In this document: positions 1 to 5,275 of the stretch, piece after piece
Layout of the letters: each line of letters opens with the position of its first letter
How positions within the stretch are numbered: position 1 is the first letter of the stretch
Assembly: GCA_018822065.1 (NCBI GenBank)
Contig: JAHJKV010000416.1
Location: 1 to 6,796 of the forward strand
Length of the DNA stretch: 6,796 nt
Origin: Pseudomonadota bacterium
GTDB taxonomy: Bacteria; Desulfobacterota; Desulfovibrionia; Desulfovibrionales; Desulfovibrionaceae
Direction of reading: 5' to 3'
Notes under the pieces: model-generated
The model's input: only the letters and a program-made list of their open reading frames with translations
Told to the model about the DNA's origin: nothing
The model's database searches: none
Position numbers and translations under genes: made by a program

Positions 1-70
1 CGTCCATACCCGCAGCCAAAAATTTCGGTTCATCCGGCCCAAGGATACTTTTGACAAAACGAGAAGTGCG
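1..70 (-). pseudogene. Possible response-regulator receiver-domain remnant, cut by window edge
   Basis: On the minus strand, the frame opened by a TAG stop at 71-73 reads to the window edge and ends with the residues PDEPKFLAAGMD. This closely resembles the alpha-4/beta-5 part of CheY-like receiver domains, where a GDREKFLAAGMD-type motif precedes the conserved Lys-Pro. The upstream residues of this frame (RTSRFVKSILG) do not look like the usual beta-4 ALTA segment, and there is no ATG, GTG or ribosome binding site before the motif. I infer a 5'-truncated or degraded receiver gene continuing to the left of the window. Only about 12 residues support it, so chance similarity is possible. Confidence 0.3.
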
Positions 71-168
71 CTAGGCCTGGATGGACCATCTTTGCTCGTC
101 TAGAGTGGCATTCGTTTGTTTCATGTGATAAACGAGAGTCGCAATTATTTTTTAACTAACACAAACAG

Positions 169-200
169 TTGGGCGCGGATACTTTTCTTAGTAATATAAT
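169..200 (+). promoter_or_regulatory. Possible sigma-70-type promoter for the cysteine hydrolase gene
   Basis: A perfect TATAAT box lies at 195-200 in AT-rich sequence, which would place transcription start near 207 and give a leader of roughly 140 bases. The -35 side is poor: the closest element is TTGGGC at 169-174, 20 bases from the TATAAT box, longer than the usual 16-18. It has a better 17-base spacing to the weaker overlapping box TAATAT at 192-197. The call therefore rests on the -10 box alone. Confidence 0.25.
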
Positions 201-334
201 AAGATGTCTATGCCAGTATTCCGATACGCATGGCTTTTCCCAGTGCGGATTGTCTCTTTTGGCGAATCATTTGTCTATTCAGACTATTTCGTCAAGGGAG
301 CAGGCTGACTACATTCGAAGGAACGTAAACACGC

Positions 335-340
335 AAGGAG
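335..340 (+). promoter_or_regulatory. Ribosome binding site that fixes the hydrolase start
   Basis: AAGGAG lies five bases before the ATG at 346. It selects this ATG over the in-frame TTG at 169 that would add 59 unrelated residues. Confidence 0.85.
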
Positions 341-345
341 TTTCC

Positions 346-900
346 ATGCACACGACGGCCCTCATGATCATTGACCTTCAGAACGATTATTTCCCAGGTG
401 GGAGCTTTCCTCTGCCTGGCGCGGCACCGGCGGGAGCCAAAGCTGCTCAACTGCTGGCGGCCTTCAGGCAGCAGGGCAGGCCGGTGGTGCATGTCCAGCA
501 CGAATCTTTGGCTCCAGGATCCACCTTTTTCTTGCCCGATACAGAGGGGGTTGCCATCCATGCCAGTGTTCGTCCTCAGGGCGATGAGACGGTGATCATT
601 AAACAAAGGCCCAACTCCTTTCTGGGCACAGGTCTGGAGGCTTTGTTGCGGGAGCGGGGAATAAAGAGCCTGGTGGTGTGCGGCATGATGACCAACATGT
701 GTGTGGACGCCGGGGTGCGCGCAGCCTCGGATATGGGATTTGCCTGTCAGCTCGTCCATGACGCCTGCGCGGCAGCAGACTTGAGCTTTGGTGGCGTGGA
801 TGTGCCGGCAGCCAAGGTGCATGCGGCCTTTGTGGCTGCGTTGGGATTCGGCTATGCACAGGTGGTGTCCTGCGAGGAATATCTGGCCGGTTCGGCGTAG
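346..900 (+). CDS. Isochorismatase-like cysteine hydrolase
   Basis: A 184-residue cytosolic enzyme of the isochorismatase-like cysteine hydrolase family, which cleaves C-N or vinyl-ether bonds using an Asp-Lys-Cys triad. All three residues are visible: Asp10 in LMIIDLQNDYF, Lys86 in IIKQRPNSF, and nucleophile Cys119 in CGMMTNMCVDAGVRAA, with the usual cis-peptide-type GMMTNMCV loop. Length matches the family norm of about 180-210. The N-terminal FPGGSFPLPGA resembles nicotinamidases, but the metal-binding Asp-x-His pattern expected of PncA near residues 48-55 reads HVQHES, so nicotinamidase is unlikely; the substrate cannot be named from sequence. The start is fixed by AAGGAG at 335-340. The following gene begins 127 bases downstream with its own ribosome binding site, so co-transcription is possible but not shown. 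Family assignment is firm; specific function is open. Confidence 0.92.
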   Translation: MHTTALMIIDLQNDYFPGGSFPLPGAAPAGAKAAQLLAAFRQQGRPVVHVQHESLAPGSTFFLPDTEGVAIHASVRPQGDETVIIKQRPNSFLGTGLEALLRERGIKSLVVCGMMTNMCVDAGVRAASDMGFACQLVHDACAAADLSFGGVDVPAAKVHAAFVAALGFGYAQVVSCEEYLAGSA

Positions 901-956
901 GGAGCAGAACGGAAGCGGGTGCTTCGCGAAGGCCGCCAGGGTGAATATTCCCGACG

Positions 957-972
957 TGGCAGCCTTGTTGGT
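957..972 (+). promoter_or_regulatory. Weak sigma-54-like promoter match
   Basis: TGGCAG, five bases, then TTGGT resembles the RpoN consensus TGGCAC-N5-TTGCW with correct spacing, but the normally essential GC of the -12 element is GG here. It lies about 55 bases before the ATG at 1028. Palindromes CTTCGCGAAG (922-931) and GAATATTC (943-950) lie just upstream and could be activator sites or chance. The -12 mismatch keeps this call weak. Confidence 0.18.
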
Positions 973-1014
973 TGTTCCTCTTGAAATAATTCGCGGATTG
1001 TGGTCTTTGGAAGC

Positions 1015-1020
1015 AGGAGG
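1015..1020 (+). promoter_or_regulatory. Consensus ribosome binding site of the 159-residue protein
   Basis: AGGAGG lies seven bases before ATG 1028. The frame is open upstream to 788, but this site settles the start at 1028. Confidence 0.88.
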
Positions 1021-1027
1021 AACGCCC

Positions 1028-1507
1028 ATGCCCCTGCTCGATTACCAGGAACGGGTGATCCGTTTGCAGATGGCCCTGGCCAAGGCCTGGGTCAAAGACC
1101 CCGCCCTGCTGAATGTGCCAGGCCGGTCCATTGCCTGCAAGCTCGACCCCAATTATTATCTGGCCGCCCAGCCTTTCTTTGACCAGGAACTGGGGCGGGC
1201 CGCTGGCATGTTCCCGGACCAGGTGGCCGAGGCCCTGGTCAAAACCGGGCTGTTCATCACCCGCCCCCCCGAGCGCATCCATACCATCATCGCGGGCCTG
1301 ATCTATGCCGGGTCCTCCCTGTCCATGCCGGTCAGCTTCGTGGATGCGGAGTTCATCGATCAGGCCTTGCGCCATTATGGCGGCGCTTCCTCAGGGCTGG
1401 CAGTGGCCCCTTTAAGTCTGGCGGCCGAAAGCCGCGAGGCCGTGGAGACCCTGTTCGAAAACAAGACCCCGCCCGACAAAGTGGCCTATTTCAGCGCCCG
1501 GCAGTGA
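1028..1507 (+). CDS. Conserved-looking hypothetical protein, 159 residues
   Basis: I do not recognise this protein. The gene is convincing: a consensus AGGAGG seven bases before the ATG, strong G/C third-position bias throughout, and a sensible protein composition. The product appears soluble, with no signal peptide or clear membrane span. Visible elements are an N-terminal amphipathic helix (about 4-23), a PGRSIACKLDPNYYLAA segment at about 31-47 holding the only cysteine (Cys37), a PPERIHTIIAGLIYAG segment at about 80-95, and an acidic, helix-prone C-terminal third. A run of seven C bases at 1264-1270 encodes part of Arg-Pro-Pro and does not break the frame. The gene sits between a cysteine hydrolase on the same strand and a convergent cysteine desulfidase 18 bases away, with no terminator visible in that gap. 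No function is proposed. Confidence 0.82.
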   Translation: MPLLDYQERVIRLQMALAKAWVKDPALLNVPGRSIACKLDPNYYLAAQPFFDQELGRAAGMFPDQVAEALVKTGLFITRPPERIHTIIAGLIYAGSSLSMPVSFVDAEFIDQALRHYGGASSGLAVAPLSLAAESREAVETLFENKTPPDKVAYFSARQ

Positions 1508-1525
1508 GCCGCCAGGGCGACCTGC

Positions 1526-2842
1526 CTAGACTTTCGAAAATTTCTTTTTGAGCATGATCTCCAGGATGGTGCGGTCGGTCTCGATCATACCCTGGGTGGA
1601 GAGTTCGCCAACGTTGCGCATGCTCTGTTCCGGCGATGCGCCGACAATTCCGTCCGTATCCATGACAGAGATTCCCTGCAGTGCATAGAGGGCGGCCAGC
1701 ACGGCCGAGCCTGCCGCCGTGGCCAGCTTGAGGGAGCAGCCTGCCTTGGCCCCGTCGCAGATGATGCCTGCCAGGTCCTCGATGAGATTCTTGATGGCCC
1801 CGGCCATGTGAGTGACCGTGCCGCCCAAAAGGTAGGCGACTCCGGCGGTGGCTCCGGCTCCGGCAGCAACCGAACAGCCGCAGACCGCCGAGAGACGACC
1901 TGTGTGGGCCTTCACGTAGGCGGTGACGATGTGCGACAGGGCAATGGCTTCGAGCATGTCCTGCTCCCCTGCGGCCACATAATCCATCACCGCCACGATG
2001 GGCAGGATGGCGGTCAGGCCGTGGTTGCCGGAACCGGCGGAACTCATGGCCGGAAGGTTCACCCCGGCCATGCGCGCATCCGAGGCTGCCGAGGTCAGCA
2101 TGCGGGCGGCCAGGGACATGTCGTTGGTCAGTAGTCCCTGGCGGATCATCCGCTCCAGTCCTTTGCCGATGCCCAGGCCGGGCCCGTGTTTCAGGCCATA
2201 TTCAGCCAGGGCCAGGTTGTGCTCCACGCCCTGGCGCAGGAAATCGAAATCGTCCTCGTCCAGGTCATCGGTCAGGGCCAGGAGTTCGGAGAGGGTCCGC
2301 TCCTTGAGCCACTGTTCCATGGCCAGCAGACTGTCGCCGCCATCCTCGGCCACCGCCGAGAGCAGCGGGTGGTTCAACTGGGCCTCGCCGTTGATCGAGA
2401 GAGAGACGATGTTGTCGTGCAGGCGGGTGATCACGCACTGGGCCGTATCGGTTCCACGGGTCACCTCTACCTCGATGTGCAGCCCCTTGACCTCGCGCAG
2501 GATATCGACGGTGACCTTCCTGGCAGTCAGGGCAGCCGAAGCCTCCCGGACGACGGCCTCGTTGAGGGAGGCTAAAACCTCCAGTCTGGCTGCGGGGTCG
2601 CCGCCCAGGGCACCCAGGGCCGCAGCCGTGTCCAGGCCGAGCAGGCCGGCGGTGCCGGGGATGGAAACGGCTAGGCCGTTCTTGTAGACATTGGGGTCCA
2701 CACGGACACGCAGGGAGGTAAAGCCGGTGCCGGGCAGCAAGGCCGCAGCGGCGGCAGCGGCCAGGGCCACGGCCACGGGTTCGGTGCAGCCCAGGGCAGG
2801 GGCCACCTGCAGGGTCAGGATCTCCTTGGCGGTGTAGGGCAT
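1526..2842 (-). CDS. cyuA: L-cysteine desulfidase, CyuA/YhaM (UPF0597) family
   Basis: A 438-residue cytosolic enzyme matching the CyuA/YhaM family (about 430-440 residues), related to the alpha subunit of Fe-S L-serine dehydratases. Characterised members use an oxygen-sensitive [4Fe-4S] cluster to convert L-cysteine to pyruvate, ammonia and sulfide. Family signatures are visible: LGCTEPVAVALA with Cys19 near the N-terminus, the glycine-rich MSSAGSGNHGLTA at about 266-278, SAVCGCSVAAGAGATAG with Cys321 and Cys323, and GIICDGAKAGCSLK with Cys362 and Cys369. Cys19, one of the 321/323 pair, and Cys362 are the likely cluster ligands by family analogy. The ATG at 2842 is chosen because AGAGGAAA precedes it and the protein then begins like its family; the open frame reaches 2947, but that would overlap the upstream gene by about 100 bases. 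The start lies one base after that gene's stop, implying translational coupling. Serine or another beta-substituted amino acid as substrate cannot be excluded. Confidence 0.92.
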   Translation of the reverse strand: MPYTAKEILTLQVAPALGCTEPVAVALAAAAAAALLPGTGFTSLRVRVDPNVYKNGLAVSIPGTAGLLGLDTAAALGALGGDPAARLEVLASLNEAVVREASAALTARKVTVDILREVKGLHIEVEVTRGTDTAQCVITRLHDNIVSLSINGEAQLNHPLLSAVAEDGGDSLLAMEQWLKERTLSELLALTDDLDEDDFDFLRQGVEHNLALAEYGLKHGPGLGIGKGLERMIRQGLLTNDMSLAARMLTSAASDARMAGVNLPAMSSAGSGNHGLTAILPIVAVMDYVAAGEQDMLEAIALSHIVTAYVKAHTGRLSAVCGCSVAAGAGATAGVAYLLGGTVTHMAGAIKNLIEDLAGIICDGAKAGCSLKLATAAGSAVLAALYALQGISVMDTDGIVGASPEQSMRNVGELSTQGMIETDRTILEIMLKKKFSKV

Positions 2843-2843
2843 G

Positions 2844-3374
2844 CTATTTCCTCTTCCAGCGATCGGCCAGCTGTTTGGTGGGGCAATCCTCTTCCATGGC
2901 GCAGATGGCGCATCCGCCCTTGTAGGGCATGTAGGTGAAGACGGCATATTTGCGGCTGATGGTCGTCTCGGTGGCCCAGTCCAGGCCCAGTTCCTCGAAG
3001 GCGTCCTGAATGGGGGCCACGGGGTTGGGCAGGGGGGCGCACTGGTGCTGTTCCAGTTCGGGAATGAGGATGCGGGCCGCAGACATGACCATTGTGATGG
3101 CCAGGGAGTGGAAGGTCATTCCCTCGGACGGCGATTCCTTCCAGATGGCGTCTATTTCCGCCTCGGCGGTTTCGTCCAGGTAGAGGAGCACCCAGGACCC
3201 GGGGCCTTCCTCGTTCTTCAGCGAATAGCCCTTGAGATGGTTGATCCAGCTGTTCCATTTCGGCTCAAGTTTTTCGAGCATTTCTTGAGAGATACGTGGT
3301 TCCTGGCTGATTTCAGCGTAGAACCACATGTCGAATTCGGCCTGGACCTCTATTGGGGTGCTCTTTATCTTCAC
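2844..3374 (-). CDS. Unrecognised four-cysteine protein coupled to cyuA
   Basis: A 176-residue protein that I cannot assign to a family. It starts at GTG 3374, supported by AAGGAG six bases upstream, and has neighbour-like codon use. It looks soluble, with no signal peptide; residues 88-105 are hydrophobic (SLAITMVMSAARILIPEL) but more like a buried helix than a membrane span. The N-terminal half is rich in Trp, Glu and aromatic residues. Four cysteines are all in the C-terminal part: Cys112 (HQCAPLPNP), then Cys155, Cys158 and Cys164 in the pattern Cys-x2-Cys-x5-Cys-Pro. This arrangement could bind zinc or an Fe-S cluster, which is inference. Its stop is one base from the cyuA start, so the two are probably made in matched amounts, suggesting a partner, maturation factor or regulator for the desulfidase. 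Such a role is not established. Confidence 0.85.
   Translation of the reverse strand: MKIKSTPIEVQAEFDMWFYAEISQEPRISQEMLEKLEPKWNSWINHLKGYSLKNEEGPGSWVLLYLDETAEAEIDAIWKESPSEGMTFHSLAITMVMSAARILIPELEQHQCAPLPNPVAPIQDAFEELGLDWATETTISRKYAVFTYMPYKGGCAICAMEEDCPTKQLADRWKRK
2847..2857 (-). promoter_or_regulatory. Ribosome binding site of cyuA inside the preceding gene's last codons
   Basis: On the minus strand GGAAGAGGAAA precedes the cyuA ATG (2842) with GAGG about seven bases away. It also encodes the final residues of the upstream protein, whose TAG stop is separated from the ATG by a single C, an arrangement typical of terminating ribosomes re-initiating. Confidence 0.75.
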
Positions 3375-3505
3375 GGGTGACTCCTTGGTGTGGTCCGGCG
3401 TTCATACGCTTTTTGGGTGCAGGGCTCAAGACCGTTGTGGCATGGCCGCATTTCATGATAGATTGCAAGAGATTCGTTTGTGTTGGATACAAAATATGGG
3501 GAGTG
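3375..3505. other. Divergent intergenic region between the cyuA pair and the ClC gene
   Basis: These 131 bases must hold promoters for both directions. For the plus strand the best I can see is TTGCAA (3463-3468) with a poor -10 such as TACAAA (3488-3493) at 19 bases. On the minus strand TATCAT (complement of about 3455-3460) resembles a -10 box but has no matching -35. No clear operator or riboswitch is visible. Confidence 0.4.
3381..3386 (-). promoter_or_regulatory. Ribosome binding site fixing a GTG start
   Basis: AAGGAG on the minus strand lies six bases before GTG 3374-3372. It supports the non-ATG start of the four-cysteine protein. Confidence 0.8.
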
Positions 3506-5275
3506 ATGACTGAAAAGAGCATCCCGTTATGGCGGCGGGTTATCCGTTTTCCACATCCCGACCGTGAAGTCACGACCCTGCTCCTGGCCATACTCATCGG
3601 CGTGCTGGCCGGGTACGGTGCCTTGCTCTTCCGCTTTGTGCTGCGCAGCATGCAGTGGCTGTTTTACCAGCATGGCGAGGATGTGCTCTCCTGGATCGGT
3701 TCCGTCCCCTGGTACCTGAAGATCGCCATGCCCGCCCTGGGCGGACTTATCGCCGGGGTGGTCATCCATTTCTTTGCCAGCGAGGCCAAGGGGCACGGGG
3801 TGCCGGAGGTCATGGAAGCCATTGCCCTGCGGCGCGGCCACATCCGCAAACGGGTGGCCCTGGCCAAGATTTTCGCCTCGGCCGTGACCATCGGCTCGGG
3901 CGGCAGCGTCGGACGCGAGGGACCCATGGTCCAGATCGGCGCGTCCATCGGCTCGACCCTCGGCCAGCTGTTCAAGGTGCCGTCCATCCACATGAAGACC
4001 GTTGTGGGTTGCGGCGCGGCAGCGGGCATTGCCGCCACCTTCAATGCGCCCATCGCCGGGGTGCTCTTTGCCCTGGAGATCATCATCGGGGACTTCGGGC
4101 TTATGAGTTTCTCGCCCGTGGTGCTCGCCTCGGTCACGGCCACCACCATTTCACGCTATTACCTGGGAGACCTTCCGGCCTTTGTCATCCCGGACTACAC
4201 CATAGTCTCCCTCTGGGAGTTCGGGCTCTACCCGCTTCTGGGCATCGCCACCGCCTTCGCCGCCCTGATCTTCACCAAGACAGTCTATCTTTTCGAAGAT
4301 GGTTTCGACCTGATGCCCCTGCCGGGATGGCTGAAGCCTGCCCTGGGCGGGGCCGTGCTAGGTGGCGTGATCATCTGGTTTCCCGAGGCCTTCGGCGTGG
4401 GCTATGGGGCCATGAACCTCTCCCTGACCAATCAGTTGGGCTTCTGGGCGCTGTTCACCCTGGCCTGGGTGAAGATTTTTGCCAGTTCCCTCACTCTGGG
4501 TTCTGGTGGGTCCGGCGGCATCTTCGCGCCGTCCCTCTTCATCGGGGCCATGACCGGCGGTGGATTTGGCTGTGCCGTGAACTGGCTTTGGCCTACTCTG
4601 ACCGCGGCTCCGGGGGCCTATGCCCTGGTGGCCATGGGCGGAGTTGTGGCCGGAACCACCTACGCGCCTATCACTGCCATCCTGATTATTTTTGAGCTGA
4701 CAGGCGACTATTCCATCATTCTGCCCCTGATGATCACCTGCATCCTGACCACGGTCCTCACCTCCTCCATTCGCCGGGGCTCCATCTACACCATCAAGCT
4801 CCTGCGGCGGGGGATCGACATCACGGCGGGACGCGAACAGACCGTGCTCCGCAATACCCTGGTGCGTGAATCCATGGACAGTAATATTTTCACCATCCCG
4901 GAGTTTGCCACGCTCTCGGAGATCATCTGGACCTTCAAGACCGAAAACGCACCCTATCTGCATGTGGTCAACAACGAAAACAAGCTGGTGGGGATCATCT
5001 CCTTCCGGGACATCAGGGCCGTGCTCCAGGAACCGGGGTTGCAGATGCTGATCATCGCCAAGGACCTCGCCACCACGGACCTTTCAGTGATCACCCCGGA
5101 CAACAACCTGGAGGAGGCCTCCGCACTCCTGACCAAGCGCGGGGTCTCGCAATTGCCAGTGGTGCACGACCGGGTGAGCATGCGGCCCATGGGCACCCTG
5201 ACCGAGTCGGCCATTGCCGCCGCCTACAATCAGGCGGTGGTGCGGCATGAGATCGATCATCCGGAGGCCCAGTGA
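3506..5275 (+). CDS. ClC-family chloride transporter/channel with C-terminal CBS pair
   Basis: A 589-residue inner-membrane protein of the ClC family, which moves Cl- (often in exchange for H+) as a homodimer. The membrane part covers about residues 22-430 and carries the ion-pathway signatures: GHGVP (96-100), GSGGSVGREGP (130-140) with the external gating glutamate Glu138, GSGGSGGIFAP (332-342), and Tyr428 in GSIYTIK. Two cytoplasmic CBS domains follow at about 453-507 and 518-575; in other ClCs such pairs bind adenine nucleotides. Two positions are unusual: the serine of GSGIP is His97, and the intracellular glutamate of E. coli ClcA (Glu203) aligns with Ile192, following Glu191 in VLFALEIII. 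Transport mode therefore cannot be assumed. The ATG at 3506 is preferred because the upstream extension overlaps the divergent gene's start; its GGGGAG (3498-3503) is unusually close, only two bases away. Stop overlaps the next gene's start by four bases. Confidence 0.93.
   Translation: MTEKSIPLWRRVIRFPHPDREVTTLLLAILIGVLAGYGALLFRFVLRSMQWLFYQHGEDVLSWIGSVPWYLKIAMPALGGLIAGVVIHFFASEAKGHGVPEVMEAIALRRGHIRKRVALAKIFASAVTIGSGGSVGREGPMVQIGASIGSTLGQLFKVPSIHMKTVVGCGAAAGIAATFNAPIAGVLFALEIIIGDFGLMSFSPVVLASVTATTISRYYLGDLPAFVIPDYTIVSLWEFGLYPLLGIATAFAALIFTKTVYLFEDGFDLMPLPGWLKPALGGAVLGGVIIWFPEAFGVGYGAMNLSLTNQLGFWALFTLAWVKIFASSLTLGSGGSGGIFAPSLFIGAMTGGGFGCAVNWLWPTLTAAPGAYALVAMGGVVAGTTYAPITAILIIFELTGDYSIILPLMITCILTTVLTSSIRRGSIYTIKLLRRGIDITAGREQTVLRNTLVRESMDSNIFTIPEFATLSEIIWTFKTENAPYLHVVNNENKLVGIISFRDIRAVLQEPGLQMLIIAKDLATTDLSVITPDNNLEEASALLTKRGVSQLPVVHDRVSMRPMGTLTESAIAAAYNQAVVRHEIDHPEAQ
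5263..5267 (+). promoter_or_regulatory. Ribosome binding site for the overlapping glycosyltransferase start
   Basis: GGAGG, inside the last codons of the ClC gene, lies four bases before GTG 5272. That GTG shares GTGA with the ClC stop codon, so the pair is probably translationally coupled. Confidence 0.75.

Larger units (their letters stand above)
74..345. other. Non-coding, partly AT-rich leader upstream of the cysteine hydrolase
   Basis: About 270 bases without a credible gene. The stretch from about 110 to 300 is visibly richer in A and T than the rest of the window. An open frame runs from a TTG at 169 into the hydrolase gene, but its first 59 codons have neither the G/C-rich third positions of the neighbours nor a ribosome binding site, so it is treated as leader. 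It holds a perfect TATAAT at 195-200 and an imperfectly supported inverted repeat, TCGTTT at 112-117 with AAACGA at 130-135. I see no transposase, tRNA or terminator in it. Confidence 0.5.

Noticed and set aside
51..79. TTGACA at 51-56 as a promoter -35 element
   Set aside because: The position 17 bases downstream reads GGCCTG, and no -10-like box lies at any normal spacing.
112..135. TCGTTT/AAACGA inverted repeat with TGTGA as a CRP/FNR-type operator
   Set aside because: Only one TGTGA half-site is present, with no matching TCACA at the right spacing; six-base arms with a 12-base gap can occur by chance.
204..308. Small 34-codon plus-strand frame starting ATG 204
   Set aside because: No ribosome binding site, starts only a few bases after the TATAAT box, and its codon use does not resemble the real genes.
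169..345. N-terminal extension of the cysteine hydrolase from TTG 169
   Set aside because: The added 59 residues are unlike the family, AT-rich, and lack a ribosome binding site, whereas ATG 346 has AAGGAG and the family-typical N-terminus.
292..1029. Long minus-strand frame opposite the hydrolase
   Set aside because: It is the complement of a clearly functional gene, has His/Pro/Arg-rich composition and no start signal.
1264..1270. Run of seven C bases as a possible phase-variable tract
   Set aside because: Short for slipped-strand switching in a GC-rich genome, and fully explained by Arg-Pro-Pro codons in an intact frame.
1508..1525. Terminator between the convergent hypothetical and cyuA genes
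   Set aside because: The 18-base gap has no stem with a T-tract; the nearby TTTCGAAA is inside the cyuA coding end.
2843..2947. Longer start for the cysteine desulfidase
   Set aside because: The extra 35 residues are Pro/Ser-rich and derive from the other frame of the upstream gene; ATG 2842 has a proper ribosome binding site.
3655..4695. Long plus-strand frame inside the ClC gene
   Set aside because: An Arg/His/Gly-rich shift of a gene whose own frame carries all ClC motifs.
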